A DNA stretch of 60,351 nt from Bacillus pseudomycoides (GTDB lineage: Bacteria > Bacillota > Bacilli > Bacillales > Bacillaceae_G): assembly GCF_002551005.1 (NCBI RefSeq), contig NZ_NVOY01000011.1, positions 1-60,351 of the forward strand. The letters run 5' to 3'. The position numbers were made by a program, and so were the translations under genes. Position 1 is the first letter of the stretch, and each line of letters starts with the position of its first letter. Positions 45,221-53,762 of this stretch are shown here, in pieces. Below the pieces are notes generated by a model. It saw only the letters and a list, made by a program, of their open reading frames with translations, made no database searches and was not told where the DNA came from.

Positions 45221-45449
45221 GTTATAAGAAGATAACTAAGTTAATGCAATAGAAAATCTCAGGATGTTAACACTTGTATCGTGTTAGCGTACAAAATGGA
45301 AAATCTAATTCTATGGATGGTATAATTGTAAGAGAATACAAGTTAGTACTGTTTATAAAACTCCTCAAGCAATAGAGGATTAAGCTGAATTCCAATTTTT
45401 TACTCAGTAATTTACACAGATAGGTTATAGCCTAAAAGGGGAGAAAGTA

Positions 45450-46166
45450 ATGAATAAGATGGAAAAGAGTAATAATACATTAGATAATATCGTTACGTTA
45501 TATATTACTAGACACGGTAAAACAATGTTAAATGTTAGTGGACGTGTGCAAGGCTGGGCGGATTCTCCATTAGTAGAAACGGGTGTTGAAGTAGCCAAAA
45601 ATTTAGGGAATGGCTTAAAAGATATTCATTTTGTTGATGCTTATAGTAGTGATAGTGGGCGTGCAATTGAAACTGCTAACTTAGTATTAAAATATAGTGA
45701 GCAATCAACGTTAAAACTTGAACAAAGGAAAGACTTACGCGAATTAAATTTCGGGATTTTTGAAGGCGATAAAAATGAAAATATGCAAAAAATGATTGGG
45801 GCTGTTGCTGGTGTGAAATCAGCAGATGAACTAATGGGGTTATCACTTAAAGAAATTGTAAACTTTATTGTAGCGGCAGACGATACGAAGCAAGCTGAGG
45901 ATTGGAAAACCTTTTCCACCCGTATAAAAAGAGAACTTGACAAAATTAGTGAAGAGACTGCCCAAAATGGTGGAGGTAACGTTTTAATCGTATCCCATGG
46001 AATTACAATTACAGCATTAGTAGACATGATTGATAATAGTAAAATAAAACTTGGACTAGAAAATGCAAGTGTAACTAAAATTCACTATAAAGATGGAGAG
46101 TATAAAATCGAATCTGTTGGTGATATGAGTTATGTTGAAAAAGGAAAAGAAAGTGCAATAGTATAA
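45450..46166 (+). CDS. Histidine phosphatase family protein
   Basis: The protein has 238 residues. The RHG motif ITRHGKTMLN (catalytic His near 22), GWADSPL, SDSGRAIETA, LRELNFGIFEG (acid residue) and the second His in IVSHGITI are all present. This is the phosphoglycerate-mutase-like phosphatase superfamily, with length and loop pattern different from gpmA. The substrate is unknown. AAAAGGGGAG precedes ATG 45450. Confidence 0.88.
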   Translation: MNKMEKSNNTLDNIVTLYITRHGKTMLNVSGRVQGWADSPLVETGVEVAKNLGNGLKDIHFVDAYSSDSGRAIETANLVLKYSEQSTLKLEQRKDLRELNFGIFEGDKNENMQKMIGAVAGVKSADELMGLSLKEIVNFIVAADDTKQAEDWKTFSTRIKRELDKISEETAQNGGGNVLIVSHGITITALVDMIDNSKIKLGLENASVTKIHYKDGEYKIESVGDMSYVEKGKESAIV

Positions 46167-46196
46167 ATGGGTATATAAAATAATAGAATGAGAAAA

Positions 46197-46234
46197 AGGC
46201 AGATTTCTTACGAGAGTAAGAGACTGTTTTTTTC
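46197..46234 (+). terminator. Terminator of the histidine phosphatase gene
   Basis: CAG...CTTAC and GTAAG...CTG form a bulged stem followed by TTTTTTTC. Confidence 0.65.
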
Positions 46235-46246
46235 TTGCTACTGATA

Positions 46247-46290
46247 AGTGGAATCCTGTCAACAACGCGGAATGTTGACAGGATTCCACT
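46247..46290. repeat. 18-bp perfect inverted repeat
   Basis: AGTGGAATCCTGTCAACA and its exact complement flank an 8-base loop. No T-run follows, so it may be a transcript stabiliser or repeat rather than a terminator. Confidence 0.55.
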
Positions 46291-46321
46291 GTCGTTAAGA
46301 CTGACTATGTTAATTACAAAG

Positions 46322-46357
46322 AACCTCTCATAAAAGATTGAGAGGTTACTTTTTTCT
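46322..46357 (+). terminator. Third consecutive hairpin, terminator-like
   Basis: AACCTCTCA and TGAGAGGTT with an 8-base loop are followed by ACTTTTTTC. Confidence 0.65.
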
Positions 46358-46507
46358 AGTAAAGACTTCTTAGATAAAGAAATGATGAACTATATAGAGT
46401 ATCAATTGGAAAGAGAGGGGGTCTTTCCAATTGAGTTACGTACAATAATGGAACTAGATCATATAGAGTTAATTATTAAAATGGTTGAAATGGAAGTGAA
46501 GTAACTC

Positions 46508-46594
46508 CTAGCTATTATGGCAGCTAGATTAATAGAAGGAATACCTGAAAGTGAAAAACATGATTTATATAAACAATTGCTTTCTTTTATTTGA
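46508..46594 (+). pseudogene. C-terminal remnant of a phosphotransferase-like gene, copy 1
   Basis: The frame encodes MAARLIEGIPESEKHD then LYKQLLSFI and a TGA. It is nearly identical to the second remnant at 48886-49025. The LIEGIP stretch resembles the end of aminoglycoside-phosphotransferase-like kinases. The stretch 46358-46507 before it holds only stop-containing sequence. Confidence 0.45.
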
Positions 46595-46744
46595 GATGAA
46601 ATAATAAAAAGTTTATTAGAATTTAAAGTAAAACATTTAAGATTTCCCCTATAACTTTCTCAAGTAATTTCAAATAAAATTCCAAGGGATTTTTACAGTT
46701 TATGGCGAATTTATGTGGTGGAAAATGGAAAAGGGGGAGTTTTT

Positions 46745-48238
46745 ATGGAAAAATTTGTGAAACAAACTGCGAAATGGGTAACAGCTTCGACATTTATGGC
46801 TGGTATATTATTTCCTTCTGGACTTACTATAAGTGCTTCGGAAAAGGATTACCCTGTAAAAGGAGCATACCATCCAGCAGTTACATCTCCTGTTCAGTTG
46901 AAGACACCATTTCAGTTGCAATTTATGAACAAGCAAGGACAAGATATATTTGGTCCAGCAAATCCAAACTATAAAATGAACGTTTACTATGATTCTATCA
47001 ATCACACTATTCAAGGGAAAATGACAGTCACTTTTACGAACAATACTCGTACGCAGCTGAACGAACTTTATTTTAACTTGTGGGGAAACGCAGAAACATC
47101 TAAAGAAAATGGCGGAAGTATGTCTGTTTCTAATGTAAAAGTAAATGGAAAAACAGCAAAATTTTCTGTGGATAGTACTGCACTGCATATTTCATCTGTT
47201 CAAATTCCTAATAATCAAAAATCTACTGTATCGATGGATTTTGTAGTTCATGTACCGGAACAACAAGATCGTTTTGGTTGGAACAAAAACACAGTTTCAC
47301 TTGGAAACTGGTTCCCAATTCTAGCAGTATACGATAAAGAGGGCTGGAATGTAGATGCTTATTTTCCATATGGAGAATCTTTTTATTCTTTAACTGGAGA
47401 TTTTGATGTAACACTTACGACTGATAAAGACCAGGTCATTGCAACGACAGGAACGGAAGCGGGACAACCACATATTTCAGGAAATTTAGCAACGCATCAT
47501 TATGAAGCCAAACAAGTTCGTGATTTTGCAATAGAAATGGATCCAGCTTACAAAGTAAAACAAAAGAAAGTAAATAATGTAAATATTAATGTGTATTATA
47601 CAGATGAACAAGCAAAATATGCTGATTCTATGCTTGAGGCAGGGGTTGAGAGCATCAAGCTGTTCAGTGACCGCTTTGGAGAGTATCCATGGCCAGAACT
47701 AGATATCGTTGGCATGGAAGGCTGGTTTGGTGGAATGGAGTATCCACAATTAACGATGATTAGTATCGCTAAAAATCCTTCTCAAGAATGGGTTAAAAAT
47801 GTTACTGCGCATGAAATTGGACATCAATGGTTTTACGGCATTATTGGAAATAATGAGCACGATGAAGCGTGGCTTGACGAATCATTTGCTAGTTTTGCAG
47901 CTGCGCTCTACAGTAAAGAACTTGATCAACTAAAGGCAGAACCTGTTGGAGACTATCATCTTTCGTATCCTGTTTCAACATTTGCTGAACGTGCTGCAGA
48001 AGGCGGGATTGAAGCATATTATAGAATGATTTATGGTTACGGTTCAAGAACAGTTAATGATCTTCGTCTTGAACTTGGCGATGAAGTCTTTTACAAAGCG
48101 ATGAAAGGTTACTTTAATGAAAAGAAGTTTGGTGTGAGTACTACAAAAGATTTTATTCAAATTATGGAGAAATCAACCGGAAGAGATCTGACAAATTTCT
48201 TTGCGTCACATAGAATATTTGTTTCTGATCAAGAATAA
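46745..48238 (+). CDS. Secreted M1-family zinc metallopeptidase
   Basis: The protein has 497 residues. A signal peptide (about 1-32, ending near TISAS) is followed by the M1 N-terminal beta domain. The substrate motif GGMEYPQ (about 330) stands in for GAMEN. The zinc site is HEIGHQW with the third ligand Glu in DEAWLDESF (H-E-x2-H-x18-E). A short helical C-terminus follows. M1 aminopeptidases release N-terminal residues from peptides outside the cell. ATG 46745 is preferred, with AAAGGGGGAG before it; the earlier ATG at 46715 lacks a site. Confidence 0.9.
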   Translation: MEKFVKQTAKWVTASTFMAGILFPSGLTISASEKDYPVKGAYHPAVTSPVQLKTPFQLQFMNKQGQDIFGPANPNYKMNVYYDSINHTIQGKMTVTFTNNTRTQLNELYFNLWGNAETSKENGGSMSVSNVKVNGKTAKFSVDSTALHISSVQIPNNQKSTVSMDFVVHVPEQQDRFGWNKNTVSLGNWFPILAVYDKEGWNVDAYFPYGESFYSLTGDFDVTLTTDKDQVIATTGTEAGQPHISGNLATHHYEAKQVRDFAIEMDPAYKVKQKKVNNVNINVYYTDEQAKYADSMLEAGVESIKLFSDRFGEYPWPELDIVGMEGWFGGMEYPQLTMISIAKNPSQEWVKNVTAHEIGHQWFYGIIGNNEHDEAWLDESFASFAAALYSKELDQLKAEPVGDYHLSYPVSTFAERAAEGGIEAYYRMIYGYGSRTVNDLRLELGDEVFYKAMKGYFNEKKFGVSTTKDFIQIMEKSTGRDLTNFFASHRIFVSDQE

Positions 48239-48248
48239 ACGTATAAAT

Positions 48249-48283
48249 AAACCTGTCGTGAATCGAATTCGGCAGGTTTTTGT
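48249..48283 (+). terminator. Terminator of the M1 peptidase gene
   Basis: AAACCTG...GAAT and AATTC...CAGGTTT form the stem and TTTGTG follows. Confidence 0.7.
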
Positions 48284-48436
48284 GTTTAATCTTTACGCTT
48301 AATTTTACATACCTCACTATAAATTAGTTGTTTTTTAACTCTTTTGTTTCCTTAAGTTTTCGAATCATTATGGATAAAAGTTCAATCATCGACAAAAAAG
48401 TCTTGATGTAATTCGGAAGACCACCGATTCATTACA

Positions 48437-48468
48437 GAATAATTTGTGAGAGTGAAGTTCACATTATA
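48437..48468 (+). promoter_or_regulatory. Candidate forespore (sigma G-type) promoter of the second sspH
   Basis: GAATA and CATTATA are 20 bases apart, counted to the last T-rich block. The -10 agrees with sigma G (CATnnTA). Most of the segment up to the ribosome site is conserved with the first sspH. Confidence 0.5.
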
Positions 48469-48495
48469 ATTAGTAAAAGAAAAGAGGTTATAATC

Positions 48496-48759
48496 ATGAA
48501 TACACAACGTGCAAAAGAGACTGTTGCTTCATCTGTTATGGCTAATGTAACCTATAACGGGATTCAAATCTATATTCAAAATGTAGATGAAAATAATGAA
48601 ACAACGAGAATCTATCCTCTTAATGAACTAAATAACGAACAAGAGATTCCATTATCCAGCCTAATAGAGTATGAATTGCTTAAATGTTTTCTCGATAAAA
48701 ACAGCTGCCGGAAAAATTTCGACAGCTGTTTTTTTATGGTCTCAAATCCTATACATTGA
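48496..48759 (+). CDS. sspH: SspH paralogue with a 28-residue C-terminal extension
   Basis: The protein has 87 residues. The first 59 align with the sspH at 44928 (NVTYNGIQIYIQNVDE, SSLIEYE). Instead of a stop after the normal end, the frame continues with ELLKCFLDKNSCRKNF and further residues, including three cysteines. It ends at TGA 48757-48759, beyond the hairpin at 48697-48735. The simplest reading is loss of the normal stop, so translation passes through the terminator region. Whether the extended protein is stable is unknown. AAAGAGG precedes ATG 48496. Confidence 0.75.
   Translation: MNTQRAKETVASSVMANVTYNGIQIYIQNVDENNETTRIYPLNELNNEQEIPLSSLIEYELLKCFLDKNSCRKNFDSCFFMVSNPIH
48697..48735 (+). 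terminator. Terminator lying inside the second sspH reading frame
   Basis: AAAACAGCTG and CAGCTGTTTT form the stem around CGGAAAAATTTCG, followed by TTT. It lies within the extended coding frame, 24 bases before its stop. Confidence 0.8.
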
Positions 48760-48885
48760 TTTTGAATTAACTATTTTCTACAACAATATCTCCCTTGAAT
48801 TTTGTCGAATAAAGAAGGAAAAGGAGCCTATGGAAATGAAATAAATAGAAGGTGTATAAAAGATTAATGAAAGTAGGACTAACTA

Positions 48886-49025
48886 ATGAAAGAAAAAATT
48901 GGAGCAGGAAATACAACAGAGGTCTATTTGTAAGAAGAAAGAGAAATATAGCGGCAAGATTAATAGAAGGAATACCTGAAGGTGAGAAAGATGATTTATA
49001 TAAGCAAGTGCTTTTTTTTATTTGA
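48886..49025 (+). pseudogene. Internally deleted phosphotransferase-like remnant, copy 2
   Basis: ATG 48886 opens KEKIGAGNTTEVYL, an N-terminus like APH-type kinases (KIG-G-T-EVY), then TAA. After a frame change comes IAARLIEGIPEGEKDD and LYKQVLFFI, the C-terminal end. The middle of about 200 residues is missing. The tail matches the remnant at 46508. Confidence 0.55.
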
Positions 49026-49100
49026 GATGAAATAATATAGATTTTATTAGAATTTGAAGAAAATATACTAAAAATTCATAAAGGGAGGATGGAATGTAAT

Positions 49101-49742
49101 ATGTGGCAAACATTATCCGAACCATGGAAAGAATGTTTCACTCAAGCTTGGTTATCGTATTGTAATGGTTCATTTCCTATTGGTGCTGTTATAGTAGATG
49201 GAAGCGGAAAGGTCATTTCAAAAGGTAGAAATACAGTATACGAGATGGAAGCATTGCCGAATGAAATATGTAATAACAAAATTGCTCACGCGGAAATTAA
49301 TGCAATCTTACAAATAAATAATTTAGAAACAAATGCAACACGTAAGGAATATGAATTGTATTCAACGATGGAACCATGCCCTTTATGTTTTGGTGCTATT
49401 GTTATGTCTGGGATTAGAAATATTCATTATGCAGCAAGAGATAAGATGGTCGGAGCAACCAATTTAAAAGATGGAAATGCTTATTTACAGGGGAAAAATA
49501 TGAAGGTATTAGGTCCGCATACAGAACTTGAAATCGTCCAATTTGTTCTGAAGACAGATTTTGTATTACGGAGAGGTCATGATGTAGCTCGATTACTACA
49601 AACGTGGGAGCAAGATTGTCCGATTGGCATTGCGATAGGTCGAAAATGGTATGAGGCAAATAAGCTCGTACAAGCGAAACAAGAAAAGAAAGATATTTCA
49701 ATTATTTTGGATGAAATTATAAGTGAAGTAGAAGTTTTTTAG
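49101..49742 (+). CDS. Cytidine/deoxycytidylate deaminase-family protein
   Basis: The protein has 213 residues. The zinc site is HAEINAI (His-x-Glu) and EPCPLCFGAI (P-C-x2-C). This is the CDA/tRNA adenosine or guanine deaminase fold, with extra C-terminal sequence of about 70 residues. The substrate cannot be fixed. I used ATG 49101; the ATG at 49089 is only one base after the GGGAGG site, and 49101 is 12 bases away, so the choice is uncertain. It precedes a methyltransferase gene by 19 bases. Confidence 0.8.
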   Translation: MWQTLSEPWKECFTQAWLSYCNGSFPIGAVIVDGSGKVISKGRNTVYEMEALPNEICNNKIAHAEINAILQINNLETNATRKEYELYSTMEPCPLCFGAIVMSGIRNIHYAARDKMVGATNLKDGNAYLQGKNMKVLGPHTELEIVQFVLKTDFVLRRGHDVARLLQTWEQDCPIGIAIGRKWYEANKLVQAKQEKKDISIILDEIISEVEVF

Positions 49743-49761
49743 GAAGAGGTGGATGAAAAGA

Positions 49762-50550
49762 ATGGATGTAAATTTTGAAGAAAGAAAATATACTTTTGAT
49801 GATATTGCCGAAGAATATGAAAAAATAAGACCGACATATCCAAAGGAACTTTTTCAAGATTTGTTCACGTATGCAAATATTAAGAAGGAAGATCGAATTC
49901 TTGAAATTGGTTGTGGTACGGGTAAAGCAACGGAAGGACTCGTTGGATTAGGATATAAGCAGATTGATTGTATTGAGCTAGGAGAACGATTAGCTCAATT
50001 TACAGCTTCTAAATTTCAAAATGAGAATGGTATACACGTGTATCAAGGAAATTTTGAAAACTGGGAACGGCAAGAAGATTCATACTCGCTTGCTATTTCA
50101 GCAACCGCGTTTCATTTTATTAATCCGGAAATTGGCTATCCGAAAGTAGCAAATTTGCTGCATAAACATGGGACAATGGCCTTCTTTTGGACACATCACA
50201 TACAACCTAGTGCAGATGTTTTTCGGGAGATTGGCAATTGCTATGAAAAGTATGCACCGCATTTACATCCCAACAAATTACCAACGCCAGAAGACCTAAT
50301 TGAAGAACGAAAAAAACTTACAATGCAGCATGATTTGTTCCAAGATTTAGTTGTAAAAACTTATAAATGGACTGATACATATACAAGTGATGATTACATT
50401 GCATTATTACATACGCAATCTGCGCATCGTTTGCTTTCACAAGAGGTAAAAGAGAATTTGTTTCATAGTATTCGTAACGTTATTGAAAAACATGGTGAAA
50501 AAATTGAAAAACCACAGTTTGTTGCGTTGTATTTAGCGCGAAATAAATGA
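49762..50550 (+). CDS. Class I SAM-dependent methyltransferase
   Basis: The protein has 262 residues. Motif I is ILEIGCGTGKATEGL (about 46-60), followed by CIELGERLA and a motif IV AISATAFHFI. The C-terminal half has HIQPSADVF. The family resembles the small-molecule methyltransferases (methyltransferase 11/25 type). ATG 49762 is chosen since AGAGGTGG lies 8-10 bases upstream; ATG 49753 is too near. Probably cotranscribed with the deaminase gene. Confidence 0.82.
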   Translation: MDVNFEERKYTFDDIAEEYEKIRPTYPKELFQDLFTYANIKKEDRILEIGCGTGKATEGLVGLGYKQIDCIELGERLAQFTASKFQNENGIHVYQGNFENWERQEDSYSLAISATAFHFINPEIGYPKVANLLHKHGTMAFFWTHHIQPSADVFREIGNCYEKYAPHLHPNKLPTPEDLIEERKKLTMQHDLFQDLVVKTYKWTDTYTSDDYIALLHTQSAHRLLSQEVKENLFHSIRNVIEKHGEKIEKPQFVALYLARNK

Positions 50551-50610
50551 TAAGGGATTTCTTAAAATACATTTTTCAGCAACGAATCTACACAAGGGAG
50601 GAAATGTTTG

Positions 50611-51108
50611 ATGAGTAATTTTGAGTGTAAAATGTTAACGATGTGTATGGTGCAAGATGGGGACAAAGTTCTACTTATGAATCGTCCAGATCGTTTAGGT
50701 TTTCCTGGATACATTGCTCCTGGCGGAAAAGTCGACTTTCCAGAAAGCATTGTAGATGGAGCGATCCGAGAAGTACGTGAAGAAACAGGTTTAATGGTAA
50801 AGGATATCATCTTTAAAGGGATCACCGAGTTTTGTGAGCCAAACACGAAGTTACGATATATGGTATTTAATTATTTGGCAACATCTTTTGAAGGAACACT
50901 GCTTGAAGAACCACCTGAAGGAGAATTAGTATGGGTGGATATAAAAGATGCGCTACATTTACCAATGCAAGATTGGTTTAAAAAAAGGTTTCCGCTATTC
51001 TTTGAACCAGGAACATTTGAGTGGCATTCCGTATGGGATAAAGAGCGGGATGTTGTATTAAATAGAGTGGAAAAACATTATAAAGAATCAGAGTTTCATA
51101 AAGTGTAA
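50611..51108 (+). CDS. NUDIX hydrolase, MutT-like
   Basis: The protein has 165 residues. The Nudix box is G-x5-E-x7-R-E-x2-E-E, seen as GKVDFPESIVDGAIREVREETG (positions about 39-60). The following loop VKDIIFKGITEFCEP fits the 8-oxo-dGTP diphosphatase (MutT/YtkD-like) group. GGGAGGAAATG precedes ATG 50611. It may form a unit with the two genes before it. Confidence 0.85.
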   Translation: MSNFECKMLTMCMVQDGDKVLLMNRPDRLGFPGYIAPGGKVDFPESIVDGAIREVREETGLMVKDIIFKGITEFCEPNTKLRYMVFNYLATSFEGTLLEEPPEGELVWVDIKDALHLPMQDWFKKRFPLFFEPGTFEWHSVWDKERDVVLNRVEKHYKESEFHKV

Positions 51109-51122
51109 ATGTATGCGTTTTT

Positions 51123-51224
51123 AACAGATTTGGCTCACCATCTGGAGTTGATTACTTAGAAGATATAAGGAACTTTGGCAGTTCAGTTATGCAGAGTCTT
51201 CGAATAGTTGAAGAATTATTTTAG
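51123..51224 (+). pseudogene. Short coding-like fragment of unknown origin
   Basis: The frame reads NRFGSPSGVDYLEDI, then RNFGSSVMQSLRIVEELF and a stop. It has no start or ribosome site. The sequence is well formed, as if the 3' end of a gene whose 5' part was lost. I do not recognise the family. Confidence 0.3.
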
Positions 51225-51339
51225 AAAAGGGAGCAAAAATTCACTTTTCCACCCTTATTTCCTCTATTTATTTTTTTGAAAAGGATATATTTCCCTGAAT
51301 ATCATAATACATTATAGAAAAATGTCGAGAGGGGTGTAA

Positions 51340-52185
51340 ATGATGGGTTTCCCTCCTCAACAACAAAGTAAACCTGGAATTGAATCATTAATGATACCCA
51401 GACCTATATTTGATAACCCCAATTACAAACCAGCCGGAAAGCTCATAAATAAGGTAGCGCTTATAACTGGTGGGGATAGTGGAATTGGGAGAGCGGTAGC
51501 TGTAGCCTTCGCGAAAGAGGGTGCAGACATTGCAATCTCATACTTAAATGAACACAGCGATGCAAAAGAAACAGAGTTCTATGTCAAAAAGTACGGCCGT
51601 AGTTGCATTACCATTCCAGGTGATATTGGGTATGAGCAGCATTGCCAACAAGTTGTAATGCAAACGATTCAACAATTTGGTCGAATTGACATTTTGGTGA
51701 ATAATGCCGGTGTACTATACATAAGGAATAGTCTACTTGATGTAAATTCGAATCAACGAGCAAGCACCTTTCACACAAATGTTTTTTCGCAGTTTATTTT
51801 AACGAAAGCTGCATTGCCATACATGAATTCAGGGGGCTCCATAATAAATACAACATCCCTTAGTGCCTATGATGGGGATCAAGATGCAATTGACTACTCG
51901 GCATCTAAAGGAGCCATTGTTTCATTTACACGTTCATTGTCATTGTCACTGGCATCGAAAGGGATTCGAGTTAATGGTGTGGCCCCAGGACCAATTTGGA
52001 CTCCATTAATTCCATCTTCCTTACCTCCAGAATGGCTTGCTACATTTGGAGACCATGTTCCTTTGAAGCGAGCCGGTCAACCGTTTGAAGTGGCACCTGC
52101 ATATGTATTTTTGGCTTCCGATGATGCATCTTACATATCAGGGCAAATTCTGCACGTGAATGGTGGGGAAATTGTAAACGGCTAA
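51340..52185 (+). CDS. SDR-family oxidoreductase with N-terminal extension (YhdF/YdaD-like)
   Basis: The protein has 281 residues. A Pro/Gln-rich N-terminal extension (about 1-36) precedes the dinucleotide site ITGGDSGIGRAV. NNAGVLY, TTSLSAYDG (catalytic Ser), YSASKGA (Tyr, Lys) and the C-terminal YISGQILHVNGGE complete the fold. The layout resembles the general-stress oxidoreductases of Bacillus. AGAGGGGTG precedes the double ATG at 51340. Confidence 0.88.
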   Translation: MMGFPPQQQSKPGIESLMIPRPIFDNPNYKPAGKLINKVALITGGDSGIGRAVAVAFAKEGADIAISYLNEHSDAKETEFYVKKYGRSCITIPGDIGYEQHCQQVVMQTIQQFGRIDILVNNAGVLYIRNSLLDVNSNQRASTFHTNVFSQFILTKAALPYMNSGGSIINTTSLSAYDGDQDAIDYSASKGAIVSFTRSLSLSLASKGIRVNGVAPGPIWTPLIPSSLPPEWLATFGDHVPLKRAGQPFEVAPAYVFLASDDASYISGQILHVNGGEIVNG

Positions 52186-52269
52186 ATACTTACGGGAAAC
52201 TACGGGAGATATCTGTTAAGTAAATTCTTATTTAGCTACCAGGAGTTTTTAATAGAACTTACATATAAA

Positions 52270-52306
52270 TTAAAAAACGCTTGGTTTTCCAAGCGTTTTT
52301 TAATTG
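52270..52306. terminator. Bidirectional terminator between the SDR and PAP2 genes
   Basis: AAAAAACGCTTGG and CCAAGCGTTTTTT face each other around TTTT, with T-runs on both sides. Confidence 0.9.
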
Positions 52307-52316
52307 CTAATTGCTT

Positions 52317-52871
52317 CTATTTTTGAAATAAAGAATAACTCGTTATTTTGTTCATTAGATTCATTTTCATAATTCGGTAGTGGACAAATAGCGCAATGCA
52401 TACGCCAAGGATTATACCTGCCAATATATCAAGAGGGTAATGGACACCAACCCAAACTCTTGAAAAAGCAATACACATTCCAAAAATGACCCACATAAAT
52501 GTCTTTCCTCTACTACATAGCCAGATTGTTACAGTAATGACTAAAGCAGCTGTAGCATGATCACTAGGGAAAGAAGAATTTGCGGCGTGATCAACCAATT
52601 GTTTAATGTGATGCGAAACGAATGGTCGATCGCGATAGAAAAATAATTCAATCATTCGATTCATAGTAAATGCTATGGAACAGGCAAATAAAGCTTGAAA
52701 TACGGTCACTCTATTTTCCTTATTTGTAATCCATAAAATGAATAAAGCAACAATCAATATGTACTGGGCATACTCGGCGAAAAAAATCATCATTTTATCT
52801 AGGAAAGAGTATTTGTAAACATACGAGTTGATCCACTGAAAGATTTCATAATCGATAGAATTTAAAACCAT
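52317..52871 (-). CDS. PAP2-family undecaprenyl-diphosphatase (BcrC-like)
   Basis: The protein has 184 residues with five or six membrane helices. The three PAP2 motifs are present: RMIELFFYRDRPF (motif 1 with RP), SSFPSDHA (motif 2) and SRVWVGVHYPLD (motif 3, His catalytic). It likely recycles undecaprenyl pyrophosphate at the cytoplasmic membrane, giving bacitracin tolerance. The start ATG 52871 is followed by VLNSIDYE; the site before it is weak. The 276-base gap to the next plus-strand gene shows nothing certain. Confidence 0.85.
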   Translation of the reverse strand: MVLNSIDYEIFQWINSYVYKYSFLDKMMIFFAEYAQYILIVALFILWITNKENRVTVFQALFACSIAFTMNRMIELFFYRDRPFVSHHIKQLVDHAANSSFPSDHATAALVITVTIWLCSRGKTFMWVIFGMCIAFSRVWVGVHYPLDILAGIILGVCIALFVHYRIMKMNLMNKITSYSLFQK

Positions 52872-53147
52872 TGACTAAAAACACATCCTAACATTGAATA
52901 AAGCATTTCTTTATTTTTACATAATATCAATTCCTGAATAGTGTTTAAAGGAATGATTGTAAAAATAAATGACATATGAGTCCTAATTTTTACAGCAAAT
53001 AAAAAGAAATATACATTTGTTAGTGTGTATGAGATTCTATTTAATCTCCTTTTTAAAATTTCATGTAACGTATTAAAAAGGATAATTTTTATATTTCTAG
53101 AATAAAAAAATAAGAAACTATAAGCAATTTTTTAGGGGGACTAGAGA

Positions 53148-53759
53148 ATGAACCAAATGATAAATTCCATTTCTTTAACAGGAAATTGGGAGCTAGACAT
53201 TCAACATATGCTAGAACAATATAATAAACCTCACACATATGAGTACTCTGTTAGGGTCGCTAACGAAGCGAAAAGAATTGCCAAGAGATTTGGATTAGAT
53301 GAAGAAGCGGCAGCGATTGCTGGTTATCTCCATGATATTAGTGCCATTATTCCAAATGATAAACGTATCGAAGTGGCGGAGGAAATGCAAATTGAAGTGT
53401 TACAAGAAGAGAGAATATTTCCGATGATTATTCATCAAAAACTATCCAAAAGAATTGCAAACGAGATTTTTTAAGTGGAAAATGAAACGATATTAGATGC
53501 AATTAGCTGTCATACAACGTTACGAAAGAATGCGACACCTATTGATATGGTGTTATTTGTCGCAGATAAAATCGAATGGGATCAAAGTGGAACACCTCCA
53601 TATATTATAAAAATTCAAGACGCGTTAGACCAATCATTAGAACACGCTTGTTTTGCTTATATTTCATACTTATGGGAGCGAAGACAGAATCTAAAAGTTG
53701 TTCATCCATGGTTACAGGATGCTTATTTTGATCTAAAAGAGAAACTAGGAGTTGAGTAA
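53148..53759 (+). pseudogene. HD-domain hydrolase (YqeK-like) with one in-frame ochre codon
   Basis: The frame has 204 codons from ATG 53148 (TTAGGGGGAC before it) and is broken only by TAA at 53472-53474. Before the stop come THEYSVRVANEA-like YEYSVRVANEA and the HD motif AGYLHDISAI. After it, VENETILDAISCHTT (second metal His), VLFVADKIEWD (Asp) and the tail continue. This matches the YqeK family (symmetrical diadenosine tetraphosphate hydrolase). A CAA to TAA change of a Gln after Phe would explain it. The pieces alone lack a full metal site. Confidence 0.85.
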
Positions 53760-53762
53760 ACA

